Shown: one piece after another, positions 1 to 5,853 of the stretch
How positions within the stretch are numbered: position 1 is the stretch's first letter
Layout: each line of letters starts with the position of its first letter
The notes under the pieces: model-generated
Seen by the model: the letters and a program-made list of their open reading frames with translations, nothing else
Databases searched by the model: none
Told to the model about the DNA's origin: nothing
Made by a program: the position numbers and the translations under genes
Assembly: GCA_030149405.1 (NCBI GenBank)
Contig: JASBRM010000007.1
Location: 1 to 9,256, forward strand
Length of the DNA stretch: 9,256 bases
Origin: Neptuniibacter sp.
GTDB taxonomy: Bacteria > Pseudomonadota > Gammaproteobacteria > Pseudomonadales > Balneatricaceae
Direction of reading: 5' to 3'

Positions 1-423
1 CTGCCAACCGCTATGCGGATTACCCGTTATTACAGCGAAATAGCCCGCCTTTCTGCACTGATGCCAAACTATTATGAGTTCTTTGACCTGGTCTCAGACA
101 GTTCTTTGAAGGAACTGATTCATGAATTCCAGCAACAGATCATCGAGCTCATTGACAGCTGTGAGATTCACAGCTCGTATGACCTTTCTGGTATAGAAAG
201 TCGAAAACTGTTGAAACAACTGGAAAAGCAATACCAACACATTAAATCACAAGTGATGGAATCCACAATCAACGGCCAGATCAAACCTAAAGACAGTATT
301 ATGCTGCTGGACGCACTCAGTCATATTCATCGTCTTGCTGAACAAGTTGAGAAGGCAGGTAGATACTGGAGTGGCATCACACCAATGGAAACACGTGCGG
401 AACTGCTTTCTTCACATTCCTAA
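1..423 (+). CDS. C-terminal fragment of a probable Na/Pi cotransporter (PhoU-like tail), 5' end outside window
   Basis: The reading frame is open from the first base, and the codons before the first ATG at 13 (L-P-T-A) continue the same helical pattern. I therefore read this as the end of a longer gene rather than a 136-residue protein. The visible part is all soluble, charged and predicted helical, with no membrane segment. It contains an RITRYYSEIARLS stretch and later an ALSHIHRLAEQVEKAGRYW stretch. This helical-bundle style resembles the PhoU-like regulatory domain at the C-terminus of bacterial Na/Pi cotransporters (NptA/YjbB type), which import phosphate using the sodium gradient. The assignment rests on pattern recognition of the tail alone, so another PhoU-like or coiled-coil protein is possible. 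It ends in TAA at 421-423, just before the trmO promoter. Confidence 0.5.
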   Translation: MPTAMRITRYYSEIARLSALMPNYYEFFDLVSDSSLKELIHEFQQQIIELIDSCEIHSSYDLSGIESRKLLKQLEKQYQHIKSQVMESTINGQIKPKDSIMLLDALSHIHRLAEQVEKAGRYWSGITPMETRAELLSSHS

Positions 424-430
424 CAACCCA

Positions 431-460
431 TTGAAATTGTTATTCTGAAAGTTAGATAAT
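431..460 (+). promoter_or_regulatory. Predicted sigma-70 promoter for trmO
   Basis: TTGAAA (431-436) and GATAAT (455-460) are separated by 18 nt; each hexamer matches the consensus at 5 of 6 positions. The site starts 8 nt after the stop codon of the upstream gene and would give a leader of roughly 25 nt before the trmO start at 493. Predicted by eye only. Confidence 0.5.
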
Positions 461-492
461 CGCGCGGTAACAGCAACTGTATATTCGTAAAA

Positions 493-1218
493 ATGACATC
501 AAGCTATCGATTTGAACCTATTGGATTAGTAGAGAGCCCTTACCCCGAAAAGTTTGGGATTCCGCGGCAACCCGGCCTGGCTCCCAACCTTGTTTCAAAA
601 ATTAAACTGCTTGATGAGTTTAATAACCCAGATACGGTTAGGGGGCTGGAACAGTGCAGCCATATCTGGTTGTTATTTGTTTTCAGCGAGTGTGTGGATA
701 AAGCCTGGACTCCAACTGTTCGCCCTCCCCGCCTTGGGGGCAATAAACGCATGGGGGTCTTTGCAACACGCTCACCGTTTCGGCCTAACCCCATTGGGAT
801 GTCCCCGGTGAAGCTTATTGCAATAGAAAATAATGACGGTCAGGTCGAACTATTAGTCAGTAGCGCTGATTTACTGGATGGCACACCCATTATAGATATA
901 AAGCCCTACCTGCCCTATTCAGATAACATCTCCGGGGCTGAATGTGACTTTGCCCCTGATATACCACTCTTAACACAGGAGCTAGTATTCTCTGATCAAG
1001 CTAAACAGGCCTGTATTGAGATTGAAGCTCAGCTAAACCAGCCCTATAAGAAACAAGTAGAAGAGCTGCTTAAGTGCGACCCAAGGCCTGCCTATAAAAA
1101 AGATGATATGGAGAAAAGCTACGGTGTACGTTTGCACCACACCAACATCCGCTTCCGAATCAGCTCTGAAGCCATATTTGTGGATTCTATTGAAGTCATT
1201 AACCCCTCCAATAAGTAG
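493..1218 (+). CDS. trmO: tRNA (N6-threonylcarbamoyladenosine(37)-N6)-methyltransferase TrmO
   Basis: TrmO (formerly TsaA/YaeB, UPF0066) uses S-adenosylmethionine to methylate N6 of t6A37 in threonine tRNAs, giving m6t6A and improving decoding. At 241 residues it has the expected length for a gammaproteobacterial member. Family motifs are clear: an N-terminal IGLVESPYPEKFGIPRQPGL stretch (residues 10-29), ATRSPFRPNPIGMS (91-104), the beta-barrel core that binds SAM, and DLLDGTPIIDIKPYLPYSD (126-144). The C-terminal small domain carries DPRPAYK and YGVRLHHTNIRFRI, as in E. coli TrmO. No good Shine-Dalgarno sequence precedes the ATG at 493; the upstream bases are AT-rich. The start is supported by the family N-terminus (short lead before the beta strand). 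It appears to be a single-gene transcript from the promoter at 431-460. Confidence 0.95.
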   Translation: MTSSYRFEPIGLVESPYPEKFGIPRQPGLAPNLVSKIKLLDEFNNPDTVRGLEQCSHIWLLFVFSECVDKAWTPTVRPPRLGGNKRMGVFATRSPFRPNPIGMSPVKLIAIENNDGQVELLVSSADLLDGTPIIDIKPYLPYSDNISGAECDFAPDIPLLTQELVFSDQAKQACIEIEAQLNQPYKKQVEELLKCDPRPAYKKDDMEKSYGVRLHHTNIRFRISSEAIFVDSIEVINPSNK

Positions 1219-1226
1219 ATCAATAT

Positions 1227-1255
1227 TTGACCAAAGTCTAATATCCGGGTAAAAT
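1227..1255 (+). promoter_or_regulatory. Predicted strong sigma-70 promoter for the small orphan ORF
   Basis: TTGACC (1227-1232) and TAAAAT (1250-1255) are separated by exactly 17 nt, with 5 of 6 consensus bases in each hexamer. It lies just after the trmO stop (1218) and about 70 nt before the small gene. The -35 region sits inside TTTGACCAAAGT (1226-1237), a 12-mer found again in inverted orientation upstream of hvfA (4486-4497). Confidence 0.55.
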
Positions 1256-1326
1256 GCTCGGAAATTATTCGGCATTAGATTGCATATGGAAAAGCTTGAA
1301 GGAGTATGAAGTTTAAGAGGTTAGTT

Positions 1327-1497
1327 ATGAATTCGATCATCGCACAGGTAGATAATTTTATTGAAGAAAGCAACGCACTCTATGAAGGTTACGTTGAAAT
1401 GCTGTTTGAGTCTGAAAGCATTAACGACATCATGAGCGCGAATCATTGGTATGCAGATGCGATGTTCTGCATTATAACCACGCCTCGCCAACACTAA
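1327..1497 (+). CDS. Small uncharacterised protein (56 aa)
   Basis: I do not recognise this protein. The chosen ATG at 1327 has AAGAGG six bases upstream, a workable ribosome binding site. The in-frame ATG at 1306 would give 63 residues, but its GAAGGAG lies only one or two bases away, which is too close. The 56-residue product is acidic and probably helical over its first two thirds (IIAQVDNFIEESNALYEGYVEMLFESESINDIM), then NHWYADAMFCIITTPRQH. It has one cysteine, no signal peptide and no convincing membrane span. Support for a real gene is its context: its own near-consensus promoter upstream and a strong terminator 13 nt after its stop. It converges on hvfX, but nothing in the sequence ties it to the metallophore cluster. 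Confidence 0.6.
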   Translation: MNSIIAQVDNFIEESNALYEGYVEMLFESESINDIMSANHWYADAMFCIITTPRQH

Positions 1498-1509
1498 GCT
1501 TGATCCATT

Positions 1510-1536
1510 AAAAAGGCCGCTGATGCGGCCTTTTTT
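1510..1536. terminator. Bidirectional rho-independent terminator
   Basis: AAAAAGGCCGC (1510-1520), loop TGAT, GCGGCCTTTTT (1525-1535): a perfect 11-bp stem flanked by A and T runs. It can stop the small plus-strand gene ending at 1497 and, read on the minus strand, the hvf operon ending at 1548. Confidence 0.9.
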
Positions 1537-1547
1537 AATTCCGGATT

Positions 1548-2156
1548 TTACTTATCACGGAAGCATTTCTCGACAAAGTAGTCGGCGCTGACAAAGCGAC
1601 CTGCTCCAGTGAAGAACAAACTGAGTAGCATGACAAAGTAAGTAATCGCAAACTCGATACCATTGTTAAGAATCACAACAGAGCCACGGCCTGTTAACCA
1701 GCTGTAATTACCGTGTTCTTGCAAAATACTTTTAGCTGCAGCCAATCGTTCCTGAGCTTCCATTACCCGCTCATTTGCCAGCCAACTACCACCATCCGCG
1801 ATTGCCAACCAACCATTCTCCCAATGTACCGCGAATGCTGCCACCAGCATTGTAATCATTAGAGGAATACTGATCCAACGCACGGCAAAACCGACAATCA
1901 GTAAGATACCACCAATAAATTCAGTACCCGCTGCTAAAGCAGCCATCACTTCAGGCATAGGTAAACCTAAGCCCCAATCCGGGTTCCCAAACCAAGCAGC
2001 TGTATCTTCAAAATGAGAGAGTTTATTCCATCCCGCCTGTAAAAATACTGGCGCCAGATAGAGACGTAACAGCAGAGGAGCTATGCCATCTGCGCATCGG
2101 GTGCTGTTCAGCACATCCTGTAAACGGTTAGCAAAATTGATCACTGCATTTGCCAT
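1548..2156 (-). CDS. hvfX: DoxX-family inner-membrane protein of the RiPP metallophore cluster (HvfX-like)
   Basis: A 202-residue DoxX-family (PF07681 type) membrane protein. The first span holds the typical LLRLYLAPVFLQAGWNKL stretch (about 29-46). Further spans lie at about 69-90, 93-111 and 166-184. A polar segment of about 50 residues (112-160) between the last two spans is charged and probably helical (RVMEAQERLAAAKSILQEHG). DoxX-like proteins are frequently encoded with MNIO-modified metallophores; their exact role (redox, export support or membrane anchoring) is not settled, so the function here is inferred from neighbourhood. The start at 2156 has AGGGTG five bases upstream. It lies 46 nt after hvfC without a visible terminator, so it is probably the last gene of the same operon, ending at the terminator at 1510-1536. 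Cysteines at 21 and 198 lie outside the membrane core. Confidence 0.85.
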   Translation of the reverse strand: MANAVINFANRLQDVLNSTRCADGIAPLLLRLYLAPVFLQAGWNKLSHFEDTAAWFGNPDWGLGLPMPEVMAALAAGTEFIGGILLIVGFAVRWISIPLMITMLVAAFAVHWENGWLAIADGGSWLANERVMEAQERLAAAKSILQEHGNYSWLTGRGSVVILNNGIEFAITYFVMLLSLFFTGAGRFVSADYFVEKCFRDK

Positions 2157-2202
2157 TATTTCACCCTTGATAAAAGCCTGATAATTAAATCAGAAATAAG
2201 AA

Positions 2203-2970
2203 TTATTGAGTTGTACCTAGTATGATTCCCTTAGCGCGCAAATGTTCCATAGTATTTAAGCCGCCTTGAATAACTTTTTCAGGATCAGGGTGTTGCATCT
2301 CTTCTGCGATTTGCTTCAACGCTGTTTCACCGCTCATAGAAACGTCTTCAGAGAGTAAATAAAGCAAGCGGCCGGTCACCGAGTTCACTTCCATAAAATT
2401 CACTTCATCTTCACGATCACGATATGCGATCAGGAAGGTGGGTGTCTCAGAAGGAACTTCCGGTTGATAGTCCGGACGAATGCAATGAACCGGGAATTGA
2501 TAGGAAAGTAACCAAGCCAGAGGGGATTGAGCCGGGTGCCCCGCTAATAGATCACCGTTGGCGTCAACATTATCCATTGGCAACTCGACTTCTGATGCAT
2601 CCAGAGCCAGTTCAACCCATTCATAATGAAGCAGCTCCTTCATGAACGCCGGATCTTGCTCCGAAGGTTCACGCTCATTATTGATGTATTCCAGAAACTC
2701 CTGGCCAATCTCCAGAAAATACGGAGTATGGCAGTGATGCTTATCAAAAAAATCACGAGCTAAACGCAACCAGTAATCATCAGAACTGATCTTTCTGAAA
2801 ACCGGGAAAATACCTTCCAGAAACCCTTTCACATTGTTAAAGAAAAGATCCCGGTAAATGGCCATTCTTCGATCTTCAATATCTGAAGGCACTTCATTTC
2901 TTTCGGGATTACGGATATGAGCTGCAAACTGGTATTGCAGCTGCTGAAAATCAGGCAACTGTTTGTGCAT
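2203..2970 (-). CDS. hvfC: HvfC/BufC-type RiPP maturation partner (DUF2063)
   Basis: This 255-residue protein matches the two-domain HvfC/BufC layout. The N-terminal DUF2063 domain (about residues 6-100) has the characteristic FQQLQYQFAAHIRNPE, RMAIYRDLFFNNVKGFLEGIFPVF and HTPYFLEIGQEFLEYI segments. A C-terminal domain (about 125-250) includes an LLYLLSEDVS stretch and a helical end (GGLNTMEHLRAKGIIL). In characterised systems (H. influenzae HvfC, bufferin BufC) this protein forms a complex with the MNIO enzyme and is needed to present the precursor peptide for cysteine modification. The coding start overlaps the end of hvfB by 20 nt, pointing to translational coupling and a fixed enzyme-to-partner ratio. 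The Shine-Dalgarno (GTGGA, about 10 nt upstream) is weak, also consistent with coupling. No truncation is apparent. Confidence 0.92.
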   Translation of the reverse strand: MHKQLPDFQQLQYQFAAHIRNPERNEVPSDIEDRRMAIYRDLFFNNVKGFLEGIFPVFRKISSDDYWLRLARDFFDKHHCHTPYFLEIGQEFLEYINNEREPSEQDPAFMKELLHYEWVELALDASEVELPMDNVDANGDLLAGHPAQSPLAWLLSYQFPVHCIRPDYQPEVPSETPTFLIAYRDREDEVNFMEVNSVTGRLLYLLSEDVSMSGETALKQIAEEMQHPDPEKVIQGGLNTMEHLRAKGIILGTTQ

Positions 2971-3802
2971 GGCTCATTTTCCACTGATTCTGATAGAAAC
3001 GGATCTGCTCAACTTCGGTAAGTAACTCAGGAATTGGCGGGATATTAAAATCACGCTCCAGCAGAGTTGGCAGAGCACCAAACTGGTCATAAGCTTTTTG
3101 CAGCAGATTCCAGACTGGATCAATCACATCTGCGCCATGGGTATCCACAATCAGGTCTTCTGCCTCGTTGTAATGCCCGGCTATGTGCACATACATAATG
3201 CGTTCTGCTGGCATAGCACTTAAGAATTCTTCGGCGTTGTATCCGTGATTGATGCTGTTCACATAAATATTATTTACATCCAGCAACAGATCGCAGTCAG
3301 CTTCCTCCAATACCGCCAGAAGGAATTCTAACTCGGTCATCTCGGCGCCAGGAGCGGCATAAAACGACACATTTTCCATCGCAATGCGTTGCTCAAGAAC
3401 ATCCTGGACGGTACGAATACGTTCAGCGACATATTTCACAGCATCTTCTGTAAAAGGTATCGGCATCAGGTCATATAGATGACCGTCATCAGAGCAGTAA
3501 CTGAGGTGTTCAGAATAACCCCTGATATTATGTTCAGCTATGAATGACTTAAGGTTCTTCAAAAATTCCATATCCAAAGGCGTTGGGCCACCAATGGAAA
3601 GTGAAAGTCCGTGAGCCATGAACGGAAACTGCTCAGTGTAACGTCGGAAAGACTTACCAAAGCGCCCCCCCAAACCTATCCAGTTTTCTGGTGCTATTTC
3701 CAGAAAATCGAACGCAGATGGGTCTACATCTTTCAATGTTTCACTCATACAACGCCTGTATCCGAAACCAGCTCCAGTTACGGGATAAGATTTGTTATCC
3801 AT
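2951..3802 (-). CDS. hvfB: MNIO-type RiPP maturase HvfB/BufB (DUF692), multinuclear iron oxidase
   Basis: A 283-residue TIM-barrel DUF692 (PF05114 type) enzyme. MNIOs use a di- or tri-iron centre and oxygen to convert cysteines of a precursor peptide into modified residues: oxazolone/thioamide in HvfA, thiooxazole in bufferins. The expected motifs run in order: TGAGFGYR (9-16), FLEIAPENW (33-41), MAHGLSLSIGG (62-72), YSEHLSY (96-102), LMPIPFTE (112-119), MENVS (142-146), LLLDVNNIYVNSINHGY (172-188), YVHIAGHY (204-211), VDTHGADV (219-226) and LLERDFNIPP (247-256). Putative iron ligands are all present: H64, E98, E143, D175, H186, H206, H210, D220, H222 and E249; this choice follows family patterns and is not proven here. 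The ATG at 3802 follows GAGGTGA, a strong ribosome binding site. The gene lies downstream of its presumed substrate gene hvfA, behind an intercistronic hairpin. Confidence 0.95.
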   Translation of the reverse strand: MDNKSYPVTGAGFGYRRCMSETLKDVDPSAFDFLEIAPENWIGLGGRFGKSFRRYTEQFPFMAHGLSLSIGGPTPLDMEFLKNLKSFIAEHNIRGYSEHLSYCSDDGHLYDLMPIPFTEDAVKYVAERIRTVQDVLEQRIAMENVSFYAAPGAEMTELEFLLAVLEEADCDLLLDVNNIYVNSINHGYNAEEFLSAMPAERIMYVHIAGHYNEAEDLIVDTHGADVIDPVWNLLQKAYDQFGALPTLLERDFNIPPIPELLTEVEQIRFYQNQWKMSHAQTVA

Positions 3803-3822
3803 AAATCACCTCAGGAATGAAG

Positions 3823-3846
3823 AAAAAGGCCCCGCATAGCAGGGCC
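3823..3846 (-). terminator. Intercistronic terminator/attenuator between hvfA and hvfB
   Basis: On the minus strand GGCCCTGC (3846-3839), triloop TAT, GCGGGGCC (3835-3828) forms an 8-bp stem with one G-U wobble, followed directly by five T (3827-3823). It lies about 30 nt after the hvfA stop and about 20 nt before the hvfB start. It probably ends most hvfA transcripts while letting some through to hvfBCX. Confidence 0.75.
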
Positions 3847-3877
3847 AGGGTTTTGCTATCAGGAAGCATAGTGGAGG

Positions 3878-4312
3878 TTATTTAGAACCACCGCATTTAC
3901 CTTCACCGCATTTACCTTCTGAAGACGCTTTAGAACCGCCACATTTACCTTCGCCGCACTTACCTTCGCCTTCAGCTTTTGATCCACCGCACTTACCTTC
4001 ACCGCATTTGCCTTCGCCTTCAGCTTTTTTGCCGCCGCATTTACCTTCACCGCACTTGCCTTCGCCTTCAGCTTTTGAACCACCGCACTTGCCTTCACCG
4101 CACTTGCCTTCGCCTTCAGCTTTTTTGCCGCCGCACTTACCTTCACCGCACTTACCTTCGTTCATAGCAACCTGCTGGCTGTATCCAGAAGACAGTTCAG
4201 TCGCAGCAAAAGGGTTCTCAGCCGCAGTTGCAACTGGTGCAGTAGCCATGCCAGCGATGAACGCTGCACCAACAGCAGCAACCATAGGTTTTACAGTAGA
4301 ATTATTAGCCAT
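3878..4312 (-). CDS. hvfA: HvfA-type RiPP metallophore precursor with 12 EGKCG motifs
   Basis: A 144-residue precursor of the HvfA (EGKCG-motif) family. Residues 1 to about 31 form a signal-peptide-like leader: K8, then a hydrophobic alanine-rich stretch (MVAAVGAAFIAGMATA) and small residues suited to signal peptidase I (ATA or TAA). Next comes the family hallmark ENPFAATELSSGY (32-44). From residue 52 to the end there are six units EGKCGEGKCGG-x-K-xxx (16 residues each, the last cut to 13), giving 12 EGKCG motifs. All 12 cysteines lie in these motifs. In the characterised H. influenzae system, HvfB/HvfC convert such cysteines into copper-binding oxazolone/thioamide pairs; the same chemistry is inferred here. 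The ATG at 4312 has only a weak GGGG about 10 nt upstream. A classical metallothionein is unlikely given the leader, the regular motif and the adjacent MNIO gene. Confidence 0.93.
   Translation of the reverse strand: MANNSTVKPMVAAVGAAFIAGMATAPVATAAENPFAATELSSGYSQQVAMNEGKCGEGKCGGKKAEGEGKCGEGKCGGSKAEGEGKCGEGKCGGKKAEGEGKCGEGKCGGSKAEGEGKCGEGKCGGSKASSEGKCGEGKCGGSK
3881..4159 (-). repeat. In-frame 48-bp tandem repeat array encoding EGKCG units (5 full copies and one 39-bp copy)
   Basis: Units read on the minus strand are 4159-4112, 4111-4064, 4063-4016, 4015-3968, 3967-3920 and 3919-3881. Units 1 and 3 differ at 2 of 48 bases and encode KKAEG spacers. Units 2 and 4 differ at 3 of 48 bases and encode SKAEG. 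Adjacent units differ more, so a 96-bp two-unit block appears to have been duplicated. Unit 5 (spacer SKASS) is more diverged. All changes keep frame and the EGKCG motif. Confidence 0.95.
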
Positions 4313-4464
4313 TTGGATTTACCCCAATCTATATTTTTTTAATTTGCTTACGATTTATTGAGCCTGTCACTGCTCATGCGTTCTGTGACTGAAGGTTGAG
4401 AATAAAGTTTCAAAAAAATTTCTTTTTTATTCCCGCGCTCAATCTCTGGTTAATAGAACACATT

Positions 4465-4497
4465 ATTATCAAATGGTTCCCTAAAACTTTGGTCAAA
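4465..4497 (-). promoter_or_regulatory. Candidate promoter/operator upstream of hvfA
   Basis: On the minus strand TTGACC (4496-4491) is followed after 17 nt by TTTGAT (4473-4468) or after 20 nt by the better hexamer GATAAT (4470-4465). The -35 lies within CTTTG-AC-CAAAG, an imperfect-centre palindrome, and the 12-mer TTTGACCAAAGT is shared with the promoter at 1227. This start would leave a leader of about 150 nt before hvfA. The rest of the 252-nt hvfA-bioA intergenic region (4313-4564) is AT-rich, with a short inverted repeat GTCAC/GTGAC (4366-4370 and 4385-4389) and no clear bioA promoter. Confidence 0.3.
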
Positions 4498-4564
4498 GCT
4501 TTCTTTTATCAGCGGGTTAATTAAAAATATCAACTGCTAACTCCGCGCAAAGGAATTTCCACAA

Positions 4565-5851
4565 ATGACAACGCCTGAACAGATCGCTTTTGATCAACAG
4601 CATATCTGGCACCCGTATTCATCTATGATTAACCCTCCACCTATGTACCCAGTGGAATCCGCATCAGGTGTCAGGATCAAATTATCCGACGGGCGCGAGT
4701 TGATTGACGGCATGGCTTCCTGGTGGTCAGTGATTCATGGATACAACCACCCAGAGCTTAATCAAGCCGCACATGAGCAAATCGATAAGATGTCTCATGT
4801 TATGTTTGGTGGGCTAACCCATGAACCCGCAATTGAACTGTGCCGCAAACTAGTGGAGATGACACCAGAACCACTGGATAAAGTGTTCCTCGCAGATTCT
4901 GGTTCCGTGGCAGTAGAAGTCGCCATCAAGATGGCACTACAGTACTGGCACGCAGCTGGAAAACCTGAAAAAAACAGACTGCTGACAGTACGTAATGGCT
5001 ACCACGGCGATACCTTTGGCGCTATGTCGGTGTGTGACCCTGTTACCGGTATGCATGAAATATTTACTGATGTTCTGCCAAAACATTTCTTTGCACCAGC
5101 CCCACAAACGGCTTTTGATGCCGAATGGGATCCGGAAGACATTTCAGAGCTATGTTCCCTTCTTGAGAAGAATCATAACCAGATCGCTGCTCTAATCCTG
5201 GAACCCATTGTACAAGGCGCTGGCGGTATGCGTTTTTACTCACCAGAGTTCCTGATAGCCGCTAAAACACTCTGTGATGAGCATAATGTTTTATTGATCG
5301 CAGATGAGATTGCGACCGGCTTTGGTCGCAGCGGAAAGCTGTTTGCTTGTGAACACGCGAATATCACTCCAGATATCCTGTGTGTAGGCAAAGCTTTGAC
5401 CGGTGGCTATATGAGCTTAGCCGCCACACTAACGACTTCTCATATTGGTGAAACCATCTCTAAAGGCGGAGCAGGTTGCTTTATGCACGGTCCTACCTTT
5501 ATGGGTAATCCGTTGGCCTGTGCTGTAGCAAATAAAAGCTTGGAACTGCTGCAGAAAAATGACTGGCAAGCCAATGTACTCAGAATAGAAAAAGGTCTAA
5601 AGGACGGCTTACAGGCAGCAAGTACACTTAATTCAGTAGCAGATGTTCGCTGCCTGGGCGCTATCGGTGTTATCGAAATGAAGGAAGCTGTAAATACAAC
5701 TGAAATCCAGAAATTGTTTATTGCGCGCGGACTCTGGATCAGACCCTTTGGCAAACTCGTATACGTGATGCCTTCTTACGTAATGAATAATGAAGATCTC
5801 GAACATCTCACCACAGGCATGGTTGAATCAGTAATGGCTTACAGGGGATAA
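4565..5851 (+). CDS. bioA: Adenosylmethionine-8-amino-7-oxononanoate aminotransferase (DAPA synthase)
   Basis: BioA transfers an amino group from S-adenosylmethionine to KAPA to make DAPA, the antepenultimate step of cytosolic biotin synthesis. It is a class III PLP aminotransferase with the usual length of about 430 residues (428 here). BioA-specific signatures are HIWHPYSSM (13-21, with the substrate tyrosine at 18), [16 protein letters not shown] (48-63, the W-W pair), [13 protein letters not shown] (108-120), [12 protein letters not shown] (144-155), [14 protein letters not shown] (244-257, cofactor aspartate D247), CVGKALTGG (273-281, PLP lysine K276) and [13 protein letters not shown] (308-320). 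The ATG has AAGGAA 9 nt upstream. The gene is divergent from hvfA and separate from any bioBFCD genes within the window. A hotdog thioesterase gene starts 2 nt after its stop. Confidence 0.97.
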   Translation: MTTPEQIAFDQQHIWHPYSSMINPPPMYPVESASGVRIKLSDGRELIDGMASWWSVIHGYNHPELNQAAHEQIDKMSHVMFGGLTHEPAIELCRKLVEMTPEPLDKVFLADSGSVAVEVAIKMALQYWHAAGKPEKNRLLTVRNGYHGDTFGAMSVCDPVTGMHEIFTDVLPKHFFAPAPQTAFDAEWDPEDISELCSLLEKNHNQIAALILEPIVQGAGGMRFYSPEFLIAAKTLCDEHNVLLIADEIATGFGRSGKLFACEHANITPDILCVGKALTGGYMSLAATLTTSHIGETISKGGAGCFMHGPTFMGNPLACAVANKSLELLQKNDWQANVLRIEKGLKDGLQAASTLNSVADVRCLGAIGVIEMKEAVNTTEIQKLFIARGLWIRPFGKLVYVMPSYVMNNEDLEHLTTGMVESVMAYRG

Positions 5852-5853
5852 CA

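Noticed and set aside
1306..1326. Start of the small orphan gene at the first ATG
   Set aside because: Its AAGGAG is only about one base from the ATG; the ATG at 1327 has better spacing. Not fully excluded.
3881..4159. CRISPR-like or non-coding tandem repeat
   Set aside because: There are no unique spacers; the units are contiguous, in frame and encode the EGKCG motif.
3878..4312. Metallothionein
   Set aside because: It has an export-type leader, ENPFAATELSSGY and strict EGKCG pairs beside MNIO and DUF2063 genes, which fit a modified RiPP precursor better.
3859..4361. Open frames across the hvfA repeats on both strands (for example 3859-4146 minus and 4008-4361 plus), giving Lys/Ala-rich or Pro/His-rich products
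   Set aside because: The 48-bp periodicity is a multiple of three, so stops are absent from several frames at once. Only the 3878-4312 frame has a leader, family hallmark and matching maturase.
4361..4390. GTCAC/GTGAC inverted repeat as a regulator site for hvfA
   Set aside because: Arms are only 5 bp with a 14-nt gap, easily due to chance; noted inside the hvfA promoter entry only.
4441..4564. BirA operator upstream of bioA
   Set aside because: GGTTAAT-like half-sites occur (around 4448 and 4514), but no partner TTGTnAACC half-site lies at the 15-16 nt spacing.
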